This document shows positions 17,840-25,769 of a DNA stretch of 40,539 nt, piece by piece (position 1 is the stretch's first letter; each line of letters starts with the position of its first letter). The notes under the pieces were generated by a model. The model worked only from the letters and a program-made list of their open reading frames with translations, ran no database searches and had not been told where the DNA came from. Origin of the DNA: a virus; IMG/VR virus record IMGVR_UViG_3300006920_000023, positions 1 to 40,539 of that record, one strand, 5' to 3'. The translations under genes and the position numbers were made by a program.

Positions 17840-19960
17840 TTAGCGTTGGGGAACTGCTCGCATCTCTGTGAGCTTTATCTCGGCCATGGCATCGGCGACC
17901 ATCTTGGCGACTACTTGGAAGTCCGGCTTGCCTAGCATGGCCTGCTCTTTGATCTTGGAATACTCGAGCTCTGCCTGCTTGGTGCGCTCCTTCTCGAGCG
18001 CAAGATCAATCTGCCGGCCTTTGTTCTGTTCCTGGCTCTTGGCCACATCGGCCTTGGCCTGATCAGCTTTGGATTGCTGTATAGCCATCTCGGCTTGCTG
18101 TTCTGGTGTAGGCTGCGCAGGATTCTTGTCGAGCTCTAACTCCTCGATCTCCTCTGGCTTCAACATCTCGCGCGGCAATGACATCTTCAAACGTCTTGAG
18201 GCTTCGCGTGATAGGTGCCAGTCCATGTTCTCGGCTATGAGGTCTAGCAGGATGCGGCCTGTCTCTGGCACGGCCTGCACGAAGCGCAGCATGCTCTCTA
18301 CTGCCTCCTCGCGCTGTGTGCTGAAAGATGGGCCTGACTTGACCACGACATCAAAGCGCCCTTGCGCCAGGTCATGCAACAGCACGTCCTTTCCGCTTTG
18401 CTCATCGCGCACAGTCTGGTTGATCTGCACCCAATCCCCGGCGCGGTCCTCACCTAGCACACGGATCACTCGGTCACCGTCATACACGCGCGGGATAATC
18501 TCGACCAATATCTTGCCGATGGCAGCGATGGCCATGTCGCGGTTGTCGATGTAGTGGAAGTTTCCGGTGTCCGACTGAGACTTACGAGAGTCGATGGCGA
18601 CGCCGCTAGTCTCGTTTGATTTGTTGCCAAGCGTGGTGTCGTACATCCCGAGCGTGGACTTGACTAGATCCGTAGCAGCAAGTGCAAGCTGCATCTCCGC
18701 AGCAGGCATCGCGGCAAAGTCTGAGCGCTTGGGCGCGTCTAGTTTTAGGCCATTCTCATCGTATTGGTTATATCGCAGCAGCGAAGGATTGCCTCTATTG
18801 GCGTTCTCCCACTCTCTCTCGTAGCTTTCCACGGCTTCGGCCGGTGCGACCCATGGTGCTTTAGGAGACAGCGCTACTTTCTCAGTGGCAGCGGTCCACC
18901 AGTAGTTAGACATCATCTGGCCATCTTTGGCGAAGTGGTGCAGGCCTAGATAGATCATCTTGTCGCCTACCGAGAACTCTTCACCTACTACCGGGATCAC
19001 TGGAATGATCGTACCAGGCCACTCGGTTTCCGTTTCTAGCACAGAGTAAGCCGTGATCTTGCGCCACATCACTTTCCACGTCTTGACCTTGCGAGTGTTG
19101 ACGATAGTGATACCTGCTTGCGCAAGTTCATCGAGGATGGGCTCGGCGATCTCGCGGCTCGTTACCCGGCCATCACTAAGCAGCAATATCTCAACAGTTG
19201 CTGGCACCCGGTAAAAATACTCGGCCACACGGATGTAATCGCCATCGCTCCACCACTTGTATTGACTGCGGTCAGAGTCGGCTAGATCACCGACCTGTGC
19301 ATCAGGGTACCGAGCCTTAAACTCGGTCTTGTGCATGCGCTCGCCGATGATGAGCCAATTCTTGTCGGTAGTGTCCGGCAAGGTGTAATCAGGGTCACAG
19401 ATCACAGAGAAGCGGTTTTGCAGCGAGCCGATCTTTACGTCCTGGTCGAACGTGTCCTGGTTCTGGTACTCGGTGAGCACACGAAGCCAGCCGAAGCCGG
19501 ACTCCACCGCATGTTGCCCAGCGCGGTCATAGTGGCGATCTGCGTTGCTCTGGTTCTCAATGTTGCGAATCAAGCCTTCGTACACTTCGGCCAGTGAGTA
19601 GTTCTTCGTGCCGGCCAAATTCGCGATCTTGGACTGCTTGCCAGTGGCGATATCAGCAGAGGAGGGAATCACGCTGATCGCAGGCGTGGCCATGCGCATT
19701 GCATTGACCACTTGGCGCTTGAACTGCGGCAACTGGTTCAGCGTCAAGCATGGGCGGCCCTCGTCCTCACGCTCTTTCCTTGCCTTCGAATCCCACTGGC
19801 CAACGCCATAGAGGAAGTTTAGGTCATGCTGCGCTACTTCGAAGTTATCTTTCCACCAATCCAAGCCGCGCACCGCGCGCTCACGAGCCACCTTTAGAAA
19901 CTCAGCGTCGTTCTTAGGCGCGTTCTCGCTTGTCTTTACTGGATCATTGCCTTTAAGCAT
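17840..19960 (-). CDS. Portal protein, P22 gp1-like
   Basis: 706 residues from the ATG at 19960 (a GTG three bases earlier is also possible); P22 gp1 is 725. The N-terminus (RAVRGLDWWKDNFEVAQHDLNFLYG) and the conserved PCLTLNQLPQFKRQVVNAMR segment are typical of the P22 portal family. The C-terminal 100 residues (about 600-700) are a long Gln/Lys/Glu helix, matching the portal barrel. Forms the dodecameric DNA channel that binds terminase and gp4. Start overlaps the terL stop (TGATG). Confidence 0.9.
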   Translation of the reverse strand: MLKGNDPVKTSENAPKNDAEFLKVARERAVRGLDWWKDNFEVAQHDLNFLYGVGQWDSKARKEREDEGRPCLTLNQLPQFKRQVVNAMRMATPAISVIPSSADIATGKQSKIANLAGTKNYSLAEVYEGLIRNIENQSNADRHYDRAGQHAVESGFGWLRVLTEYQNQDTFDQDVKIGSLQNRFSVICDPDYTLPDTTDKNWLIIGERMHKTEFKARYPDAQVGDLADSDRSQYKWWSDGDYIRVAEYFYRVPATVEILLLSDGRVTSREIAEPILDELAQAGITIVNTRKVKTWKVMWRKITAYSVLETETEWPGTIIPVIPVVGEEFSVGDKMIYLGLHHFAKDGQMMSNYWWTAATEKVALSPKAPWVAPAEAVESYEREWENANRGNPSLLRYNQYDENGLKLDAPKRSDFAAMPAAEMQLALAATDLVKSTLGMYDTTLGNKSNETSGVAIDSRKSQSDTGNFHYIDNRDMAIAAIGKILVEIIPRVYDGDRVIRVLGEDRAGDWVQINQTVRDEQSGKDVLLHDLAQGRFDVVVKSGPSFSTQREEAVESMLRFVQAVPETGRILLDLIAENMDWHLSREASRRLKMSLPREMLKPEEIEELELDKNPAQPTPEQQAEMAIQQSKADQAKADVAKSQEQNKGRQIDLALEKERTKQAELEYSKIKEQAMLGKPDFQVVAKMVADAMAEIKLTEMRAVPQR

Positions 19961-21459
19961 CACATTGCCTGCCAGCTAGTCTCGCTGGAATTAGAGGTTG
20001 ATTGGGATTGCTTGCGCTCGCGCTTAGAGCCAGCGGTAGACAGCGACATCATCACGCAGTCGGCCATGTTGGGACTCTCGAGCTCGTAGGGTTTTTTCTT
20101 CATGTCCGGCTTGGACACAATCTGAATCTTGCCGCTGCCGTTCTCTTTGCGCGGAATGCCGCACACTTCGGAGCGAAGCAGGCCTATCTCATCGATGTCA
20201 GAGCTAAAGCTGATCAACTGCGAAGGATCGATATACTTGCCGTGGACAACAGCCTGCCAGGTCTTAAAGCAGCGATCACGCAGCGCCCAATAGTATTGAG
20301 CGCGCTTGTTAAGGAATGTCTCCTTGTTGCTCTTAGGCTTTCGCAGCTCATCGGTAACGGGCTCGTAAACTTTGTCCGGGAAGTCTGGTGACTCCGAACC
20401 CTTGAACATGCCGGCCCTGATCTTCTTGCCACTTAGCGCGGTAGAGACTTGCCTGCGGATACCGGCGCCTAATCCGTCACCATCCCAAAGGAACTGATCG
20501 GCCTGCACCATGATTGCGTAATCAAGCGCCCAATCTGCCCCTGAGTTGATGTCGCCATCGTCTTTAGTGCGGCAGTCAACGATCACTGAGCCGTGACGAT
20601 AACAAAGCGCTTTAGGGTCACTGCCTTGGTCGCTTGGATCGTGCGAAACCACTTCAATGCCTTCTGGCTCAAACCCTAGCTTTAGGTGAGCATCGACACA
20701 GGCATCGAACCAATCTGGCCGGATAATGGCGTCAGCGACCGCATCAGAGTACGCGCCATGCCATTTGTGATCGTACTCAGCGGCGCTCATATATTTTTCA
20801 TCGTCTGCGCGCTCGATCTCCAAGCCAGAGCCTATAAACCAAGGGTTTTCGTTGTAGTTGACTTCGACAATGATGCAAAGATCGTCTTCGTAGTAACCGC
20901 ACCGGGCGAGTTCACGCTCTGCGCGCTTGAGTAGCCATTGCGCGATCGGATCTTTTGATCTGCGCCGGTTCATGGTGATCCAGATTTCAGGTATCCGAAT
21001 CTCCCGGCCCATTTTTCTGGCTTCGTCTTGCTCTCTGGCTGAAACACGCACTGAGGCGGTGAGCACTTTCAGCGTGTCATTGCTGGTGGCCTCACCCTCT
21101 TCAATCCATAAACCATGTGCATTGATGCCTTTAAGGCTCGTGATATTGCGAGATAGGCCTCGGTAGAAGTTGAAGCCACCAGAGGTGTGCTTAATCTCTG
21201 TCTTCAGGCAAGTAAAGCCTGGTAGTTGCAATCGCTCGATCTCATCCTGCAGCATCGAGTGAACAGACTCATCGATAGAGTTCTGATACTCACGGCCGCA
21301 ACACCACCCCTCACCAGAGCCAATTCTGGTAAGGACGTGATCAGCGACGAACGTGGATTTTGTAGATGCCCTGCCGCCGACTAGTAGCTTTATCCGCTTG
21401 GGTATCTGTAGCAGCGGAGTTAGGCGATCGATGCAATCAATTACTACTTCGTCTTCCAT
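19960..21459 (-). CDS. terL: Terminase large subunit, P22 gp2-like
   Basis: 499 residues, the same length as P22 gp2. The N-terminal ATPase has a deviant Walker A GGRASTKST at 28-36 and a Walker B LWIEEGE at 117-123 (E120/E121). The C-terminal RNase H-like nuclease begins with VVSHDPSD, its first acidic residue being near D274. Pumps DNA into the procapsid and cuts after a headful. Overlaps terS by 23 bases. The headful mode is inferred from family and from the circular sequence. Confidence 0.92.
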   Translation of the reverse strand: MEDEVVIDCIDRLTPLLQIPKRIKLLVGGRASTKSTFVADHVLTRIGSGEGWCCGREYQNSIDESVHSMLQDEIERLQLPGFTCLKTEIKHTSGGFNFYRGLSRNITSLKGINAHGLWIEEGEATSNDTLKVLTASVRVSAREQDEARKMGREIRIPEIWITMNRRRSKDPIAQWLLKRAERELARCGYYEDDLCIIVEVNYNENPWFIGSGLEIERADDEKYMSAAEYDHKWHGAYSDAVADAIIRPDWFDACVDAHLKLGFEPEGIEVVSHDPSDQGSDPKALCYRHGSVIVDCRTKDDGDINSGADWALDYAIMVQADQFLWDGDGLGAGIRRQVSTALSGKKIRAGMFKGSESPDFPDKVYEPVTDELRKPKSNKETFLNKRAQYYWALRDRCFKTWQAVVHGKYIDPSQLISFSSDIDEIGLLRSEVCGIPRKENGSGKIQIVSKPDMKKKPYELESPNMADCVMMSLSTAGSKRERKQSQSTSNSSETSWQAM

Positions 21460-22018
21460 CGCTCTTCACGCCACGGAATACAATTTTTAGATTTTCGCCT
21501 GTAGGTCCAGAGATCCCGACCTGCTCTCTGTAGGCATTGACGCTAATGTGCTTTCCTAGCAGCTCTAAGTTCTTGATCTTGTCTGGCCACTTGATCTTCT
21601 TGAGCAGGCCAACCATGACACGCTCATCGCCGCGGCCTTCGAACAATTCAGCAACGTCCATCCCGCTTATGAAGCTGCGCCAAACCTTGGGCCATTCACG
21701 CACAGGCTTTAACGATCCATCGTCTTGAAGGATATCGAGCAAATCCATCTGATCGATCTCTAGGTGCCTGCCTAGAACATACTGCGCATCGACGTTGAAC
21801 TTGTCCTGGGCAATCTTTGCAACGGTCTCTTGGAGCTCTCGAACCCTTTCCTGAACCTTCTCTGTGCTGAACAGCGTTGAGGCCTTGCTCCAAACGGTCT
21901 TATCCTTCCACGTTAACGAGTGTGGATACGCGATACGAAATGCCGCGCTTTGGTCACCACCATTGAGAATATATTGCTGACACGCTGTTTCATGGTTCTG
22001 GTTCTTGAGTGCAGGCAT
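21437..22018 (-). CDS. terS: Terminase small subunit
   Basis: 193 residues from the ATG at 22018, which has AGGAGG seven bases upstream. A longer reading to 22099 lacks such a site. The N-terminus (ACQQYILNGGDQSAAFRIAYP) matches the helix-turn-helix DNA-binding opening of terminase small subunits, and the middle (about 60-90) is helical. It recognises the pac site and stimulates TerL. In P22 pac lies inside the small-subunit gene; no pac could be identified here by eye. Confidence 0.82.
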   Translation of the reverse strand: MPALKNQNHETACQQYILNGGDQSAAFRIAYPHSLTWKDKTVWSKASTLFSTEKVQERVRELQETVAKIAQDKFNVDAQYVLGRHLEIDQMDLLDILQDDGSLKPVREWPKVWRSFISGMDVAELFEGRGDERVMVGLLKKIKWPDKIKNLELLGKHISVNAYREQVGISGPTGENLKIVFRGVKSDGRRSSN

Positions 22019-22194
22019 CGATTTGCCTCCTGCCGATAACCGGCATCGTTTGTGCGGTTGCTGCTTAGGAGTGCGGCTGCGCTGTCTACAGCGGCACACA
22101 TCAGTTTTTCACGCTCATTGAGCTGCTTGTGCGCTCGGCGTTTGTTTAGTGCGCGCTGTACCTGCTTCTTGGTGAAAGTGTTGGTGCGTCGCAT
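21913..22194 (-). CDS. Small basic protein of unknown function upstream of terS
   Basis: 93 residues from the ATG at 22194 with GAGG about 8 bases upstream. The first half (RRTNTFTKKQVQRALNKRRAHKQ...) is strongly basic and helical with no membrane segment. Its 3' end overlaps terS by about 106 bases, which is long, so either the gene is real with an overlapping tail or only the first part is meaningful. It occupies the slot where lambdoid phages often encode Rz, but it lacks Rz topology. Confidence 0.4.
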   Translation of the reverse strand: MRRTNTFTKKQVQRALNKRRAHKQLNEREKLMCAAVDSAAALLSSNRTNDAGYRQEANRCLHSRTRTMKQRVSNIFSMVVTKARHFVSRIHTR

Positions 22195-22340
22195 TGGGTT
22201 GCCTCGAATTAGATTGGCTCTCTGGCGCCACTGGCGAGCCCACCAGGAATGGCGGTAAGAAACTGTAAAAGAAACCGGGCTTGCAGATTTCACACAGAGG
22301 GCGCTACTTCGGGCCGGAATTACCCGCTAACCGTTCTGGA

Positions 22341-22814
22341 TCACGCATCTGCCATACGTTGGGGGAGATAAGCTGATTCTGCTGCCCTGCGCCTTACTAG
22401 GCCTTGGAGTATTCTGCCGCCGCCTCTAGTCCAGCGTGAGAGCTCGTCCTGCGCGCCTTCCCAATCCTGTTCCTGTATGCGCTTGCGCAAGGTGCTGCCC
22501 CTGTAGCGCGGGACACCAAGGTTGTAGGAGAAGTCAGTAAGGGCGCCGAGAATGCGCGGGAATGCGATTAGGTTTGGCGAGGCCTTGAGTGTGCCGGCCA
22601 TGTAGTTGCGCTCGAGCTCTTGAAGTAGCCACTCTCGTGCGAGTTGTTCGGTGATCGGCGCGTCGTGCTCTGTGACTCTTGAGCCATCAGGCTTGTAGAC
22701 CGTGCCGTAGCCTATGGTCCAGTACCCTGCCGGACAAAGATAAGGGGTAGCGCTGAATCCTTCGAACATGCGGCAAAGGGTGGCCGCGATTAAGAGCGCG
22801 CTTTGCGTTCCCAT
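22341..22814 (-). CDS. Endolysin, GH24 (T4/P22-type) lysozyme
   Basis: 157 residues from the ATG at 22814 (an upstream TTG extension is less likely). The catalytic signature is E18, then C27, then T33 (EGFSATPYLCPAGYWTIGYGT region), the E-8-C-5-T variant of the E-8-D-5-T lysozyme motif. It cuts the peptidoglycan glycan chain. No signal peptide or SAR transmembrane segment precedes the catalytic domain, so it should depend on the adjacent holin for release. Overlaps the holin gene by 25 bases. Confidence 0.9.
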   Translation of the reverse strand: MGTQSALLIAATLCRMFEGFSATPYLCPAGYWTIGYGTVYKPDGSRVTEHDAPITEQLAREWLLQELERNYMAGTLKASPNLIAFPRILGALTDFSYNLGVPRYRGSTLRKRIQEQDWEGAQDELSRWTRGGGRILQGLVRRRAAESAYLPQRMADA

Positions 22815-23263
22815 ACCCTGCCAACGAACCAGAAGGTGAGGAGCATCCACAGCATTGCCATGTCTTCCTCTGTCCAGCTTGAGATTAAAACGTCTTTCCA
22901 ATCTGCGCCTACCGCCGCCGCCATCAACATAGTGGCAATCTTTACCGCCGAATACAGTGTGACAAACCAGTAGGTGACAATCGGGCGTACTGCGGCTGAT
23001 ATAGCCGCGATGAACCAGCCTGCCGCTCTAGCGGTCTCGCCCTGCTCTCTTAGAGCTACGGACATGGCATCGATCTCTTTGCCGGTTAAGGCGGTCTCTG
23101 CTTGGCGTAGGTGTATCTCGCCCTGTAGCTTTGCGAATTCTTTTTCACCATCGAGCATGGCCAGCTCATGGGCGCGCTCGTTCTTACGGTCAAAGTGCTT
23201 GAGGATTTCAGGGGCGATTCGTAGGGCGCCGCCTAGAAAGCTGCTGAGAAGTGCTTCGATCAC
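22790..23263 (-). CDS. Holin, 3TM gene-transfer-release family
   Basis: 157 residues. An N-terminal amphipathic/hydrophobic stretch (1-20) is followed by a charged helix (25-75), a WFIAAISAAVRPIVTYWF hydrophobic block (83-100), a second (101-118) and a third (135-151) before WTEEDMAML and FWFVGRVWERK. These features match the holin-of-3TMs family. Starts with GTG overlapping the previous stop (GTGA). Forms the membrane lesion that frees the endolysin. Confidence 0.85.
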   Translation of the reverse strand: MIEALLSSFLGGALRIAPEILKHFDRKNERAHELAMLDGEKEFAKLQGEIHLRQAETALTGKEIDAMSVALREQGETARAAGWFIAAISAAVRPIVTYWFVTLYSAVKIATMLMAAAVGADWKDVLISSWTEEDMAMLWMLLTFWFVGRVWERKARS

Positions 23264-23511
23264 TTGTCGACCTTCCCGTTTAGTTTGTCAGAGATCGCAT
23301 CGAGCTTGCCAAATAGCTTATCAACAATCCTTTCGAGCTCTTCACGACTCACGTACTTGCCAGCAACAAGAATTTCGATGGCTGATACGCGGTCAATTAT
23401 CTGTTTGTCAGAGGCTTGGAGGTCTTTCACGGTTTCCCATATTGTTTTGAGTACCCAACCACCAAGGCACCCAGCGATAGCGATTGCCCAGTTGAAAACC
23501 ACCTGTTCCAT
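23260..23511 (-). CDS. Small lysis-cassette membrane protein (one TM plus coiled coil)
   Basis: 83 residues from the ATG at 23511 with AGAGG upstream. One transmembrane helix (about 4-27) is followed by a charged heptad-like helix (30-80) ending KLNGKVDK. Similar small proteins sit next to holins in many phages. Topology resembles an inner-membrane spanin or holin regulator, but neither is established. First gene after the late terminator. Confidence 0.65.
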   Translation of the reverse strand: MEQVVFNWAIAIAGCLGGWVLKTIWETVKDLQASDKQIIDRVSAIEILVAGKYVSREELERIVDKLFGKLDAISDKLNGKVDK

Positions 23512-23539
23512 TTGAACCTCTCTGATCAAACTCAGGACG

Positions 23540-23565
23540 AAAAAAAACCCCGCTTTTGGGCGAGG
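23540..23565 (-). terminator. tR'-like terminator downstream of late promoter
   Basis: Minus-strand hairpin CCTCGC/GCGGGG (one G-U pair, 6-base loop) followed by eight Ts (A run at 23540-23547 on plus). It lies about 50 bases after the predicted late transcription start, before all late genes, so transcripts would stop here unless modified by the Q-like protein. A small GGGGT/ACCCC hairpin at 23576-23588 precedes it. Confidence 0.85.
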
Positions 23566-23600
23566 CTTTGTTTTTGGGGTAGAACCCCACAGTCGCAGAA

Positions 23601-23629
23601 ATTGTGGCGCTAATTTGCGCCAGTGTCAA
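23601..23629 (-). promoter_or_regulatory. Predicted late promoter (pR'-like) with palindromic spacer
   Basis: TTGACA (23624-23629), a 17-bp spacer, then CACAAT (23601-23606). The TTGACA overlaps the stop codon of the Q-like gene. A perfect 6-bp inverted repeat, TGGCGC-N6-GCGCCA (23605-23622), fills most of the spacer, the place where lambda Q binds between -35 and -10. Start would be near 23594. Confidence 0.75.
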
Positions 23630-24000
23630 CTAGCATTTGCTTCAAATGCGCGCGACATACAAAGCGCGCCGAAAAGTGTCGATATCCCATCTCTGTGGTG
23701 CATCGTGATATTGTCTCGGTTGTCTCCCATATTCTCGGCAATCTGCCTGATTGATCTATCTGATTTGTATTTTAGGATGATCACCGTTCTTGGTCTTATT
23801 GCCAGTTGATACACCGCGTCATTGATTTTAGTGAACTCTTCCACCGACAAAGGCGGTTCCCCTCGTCCGCTACTCAGGGTGCATGCCCCGTAACCAAGGC
23901 CAGCGCCAGATCGAGCCATCATGCCCCATTCACGAATAGCGATGGCGCGCTCTTTTTGCTTGAGGTTTATCTCCTCCATATCGCAAACTCTTAAATTCAT
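23626..24000 (-). CDS. Q-type late antitermination protein
   Basis: 124 residues. About 22-45 (IREWGMMARSGAGLGYG) is the Trp-Gly start seen in the antitermination Q family of phage 82 type. About 76-112 (DRSIRQIAENMGDNRDNITMHHRDG) is a sigma region 4-like helix-turn-helix. Position (end of the early operon, just before promoter plus terminator and lysis genes) agrees with Q. It would load on RNA polymerase at the late promoter and carry it through the terminator. GGAGG nine bases upstream of the ATG. Confidence 0.78.
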   Translation of the reverse strand: MNLRVCDMEEINLKQKERAIAIREWGMMARSGAGLGYGACTLSSGRGEPPLSVEEFTKINDAVYQLAIRPRTVIILKYKSDRSIRQIAENMGDNRDNITMHHRDGISTLFGALCMSRAFEANAS

Positions 24001-24004
24001 CTGG

Positions 24005-24415
24005 CTAAACCTCCACTATCCGAATTCCATGAACGTGCAACATTAGCTTGCGCTTGATTATGTAGACCTGCGTTTTCATGCCTTTCGCATCCTCGACGAT
24101 TTCCTTGCCGTTTTTCTCGTACACGAAGTCCGCAATGTACTTAATCTGCCTCTCGAGCAATTTGCCGCCCTGGTCGCGCTGCGCCGGTATCAGGATGTAG
24201 GGCACCTGTTCGCGCAAGTTGTGAATGTCGCCAATGCGCAGCAATAGTTTCAACTCTGCCGATCGTCGCGATTCTTTCTTTGAATCATGATTCTTGGTTT
24301 TCTCATTGCCGTATTTTGGTTTCTTCTTGGCCATCGGACGCATGGCCATCAGCGCCAATAGCTGATTATTAGAGCTAAGCGCGCTGGATTTCTTCTTTGG
24401 AGCGAATCTACGCAT
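24005..24415 (-). CDS. DUF1064 predicted endonuclease (Holliday-junction resolvase-like)
   Basis: 136 residues. After a basic N-terminus comes the DUF1064 signature: KYGNEKT near 34, SKKESRR near 46, LRIGDIHNLREQVPYILIP near 60-77, IKYIADFVY near 92, and the catalytic-like EDAKGMKT near 108 with Asp and Lys in a D...(E/D)xK arrangement. Likely replaces RusA/NinG in processing recombination junctions before packaging. An overlap of 8 bases with the upstream gene indicates coupling. Confidence 0.8.
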   Translation of the reverse strand: MRRFAPKKKSSALSSNNQLLALMAMRPMAKKKPKYGNEKTKNHDSKKESRRSAELKLLLRIGDIHNLREQVPYILIPAQRDQGGKLLERQIKYIADFVYEKNGKEIVEDAKGMKTQVYIIKRKLMLHVHGIRIVEV

Positions 24416-24686
24416 AACAGGCCATTAATCGCATTATCGTGATGTTCAGTGCGTCAAGCTCATCCACCTTCCGAATCAACCAGGCGCGTTTCTGTCCGTG
24501 CAGTCCTAAAAACGAATCTCGATGGCAGTCAGGGCAAAGCGCTACACTGGTAAACCACTGCCCTTGCTTGATCTCGTGGCACTCGCTAGGACCGCATGCG
24601 TCGCACACTGAGCACGGCAATGACTTGACCAGCTCAATGTGGTCGCGCTCTGCTTGTGTTGGAGCCTTCTTGTTCTTTGACTGCAT
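24408..24686 (-). CDS. Zinc-binding HNH/Ref-like nuclease
   Basis: 92 residues with CSVC (near 25-28), SECHEIKQGQW (near 35), ALCPDCHRDSFLGLHGQKRAWL (near 49-70). Two Cys pairs plus the CH and HG motifs match small HNH/Ref-like recombination nucleases in the nin region of lambdoid phages. Likely acts on recombination intermediates. Starts within TAATG of the previous stop. Exact family not certain. Confidence 0.65.
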   Translation of the reverse strand: MQSKNKKAPTQAERDHIELVKSLPCSVCDACGPSECHEIKQGQWFTSVALCPDCHRDSFLGLHGQKRAWLIRKVDELDALNITIMRLMACYA

Positions 24687-25132
24687 TAGCGGCCTTTCTC
24701 CAAATCCATCCTGAATCGATCAGGCCATAGGGGAACACTCACTCCATGTTTCTGCTGCAGGTGCCGCATAATGACCTCGTAGATTTCGGTGTAGTCTTTC
24801 CGATCCGCCTCTGTTGTCGATTCTTTGTCTTGCATGATTACCTGTATTGGGCGCCAGAGGTGGTTCTTTGCAGATTCCATCGTCCAAGGAATTTCCACCT
24901 CTTCCTTGAGTACGGTTTTCATATCGAGTCCGGCATCATTGAGCGTATCGGCTACCTGTTGAAGCCACAGGTGCAAGGCGCTGTTCTGCGACAAGGTGCG
25001 CTTAGTGCCGGCCTTGTTGACGACCTTCACAGAGATGATCTGGCCTAGCTCCATCGCCCTAGCGACTTGCTTTGCTTCATCTCCAAAGGGTGCGTACATC
25101 CCACCGCATTTCTTTAAAAGCATCTCAGCCAT
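24686..25132 (-). CDS. NinB/Orf-like recombination mediator
   Basis: 148 residues. KRTLSQNSALHLWLQQVA (near 44-61) corresponds to the R-SLxQN-x-LW helix of lambda Orf (NinB), with a following helical part and a Trp-Pro-Asp-Arg end. Neighbours (HNH/Ref-like, DUF1064) fit a nin-type recombination set. Orf acts in recombination by loading strand-exchange proteins on SSB-coated DNA. Call by motif and context; similarity elsewhere is weak by eye. Confidence 0.55.
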   Translation of the reverse strand: MAEMLLKKCGGMYAPFGDEAKQVARAMELGQIISVKVVNKAGTKRTLSQNSALHLWLQQVADTLNDAGLDMKTVLKEEVEIPWTMESAKNHLWRPIQVIMQDKESTTEADRKDYTEIYEVIMRHLQQKHGVSVPLWPDRFRMDLEKGR

Positions 25133-25590
25133 TAAGCAGCCCTTGCCTTAAAGTCTTTGTGCCACTCGAAAGGCGATGTCGGCATCTCAGTCTTGTTGCC
25201 AGCCTCATCGACGAATTCCCAAGTCTCTTTTCGACCAGGCGATACGACCATCTTCGTCCAAGTGTTTGGCTCTACCTCGACTATGCGGTGCAAGGTCGAT
25301 TGGAAAATTATGTGGTGCTCGCCGGTTTTGCGCGTTTGATGGAAGATAATGCCGTCGCGGGATATCTCTTCTGTGTACTGGCCGACCAAGATCGTTGAGC
25401 GAGCCATCCATGGGTGCGTGTGCAAGTGTCGCTCTGAATCATTGCGCAGGAAGCGGTGATACCAGACCTGGGTGCCATCAAAAAGCTCATGTGAAAAATA
25501 CCGCTCTAGGTACGTCTCTCGATTGATCACAATTGCTTTCATTGGCATATCGGCAGTGAGAGCCATCATTTGTTCGTGGGTAGTGTTCAT
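25132..25590 (-). CDS. Cupin-like conserved phage protein
   Basis: 152 residues from the ATG at 25590, which overlaps the upstream stop (ATGA) and has GAGG upstream; longer starts are not supported. RHLHTHPWMARSTILVGQY (near 54-72) gives His-x-His and further His/Glu residues in a strand-rich context, as in metal-binding cupins. Function in the phage is unknown. Sits between DnaB-linked and NinB-like genes. Confidence 0.5.
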   Translation of the reverse strand: MNTTHEQMMALTADMPMKAIVINRETYLERYFSHELFDGTQVWYHRFLRNDSERHLHTHPWMARSTILVGQYTEEISRDGIIFHQTRKTGEHHIIFQSTLHRIVEVEPNTWTKMVVSPGRKETWEFVDEAGNKTEMPTSPFEWHKDFKARAA

Positions 25591-25769
25591 GCTTCCACCT
25601 CGATTGGCTTTAGTGTTTCCGGGTCCATGTTCAGCATGGCGCAGATTTTGGGCATTTCGCGGTCGCGTTCCGCGCAACTGCTCTGCAATCGCTCTGCAGG
25701 CGTCTGGTTGAACATATCGCCCATCATGTCGCCTAGAATCTCGTTGACGTGTCTTGGTTGATTACTCAT
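25587..25769 (-). CDS. Small unknown protein of the replication operon
   Basis: 60 residues, Met-rich and acidic, from the ATG at 25769 with CAGGGGG upstream. It overlaps the dnaB stop by 8 bases and the cupin-like gene by 4, so it is coupled to both. Contains no recognised motif. Confidence 0.6.
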   Translation of the reverse strand: MSNQPRHVNEILGDMMGDMFNQTPAERLQSSCAERDREMPKICAMLNMDPETLKPIEVEA

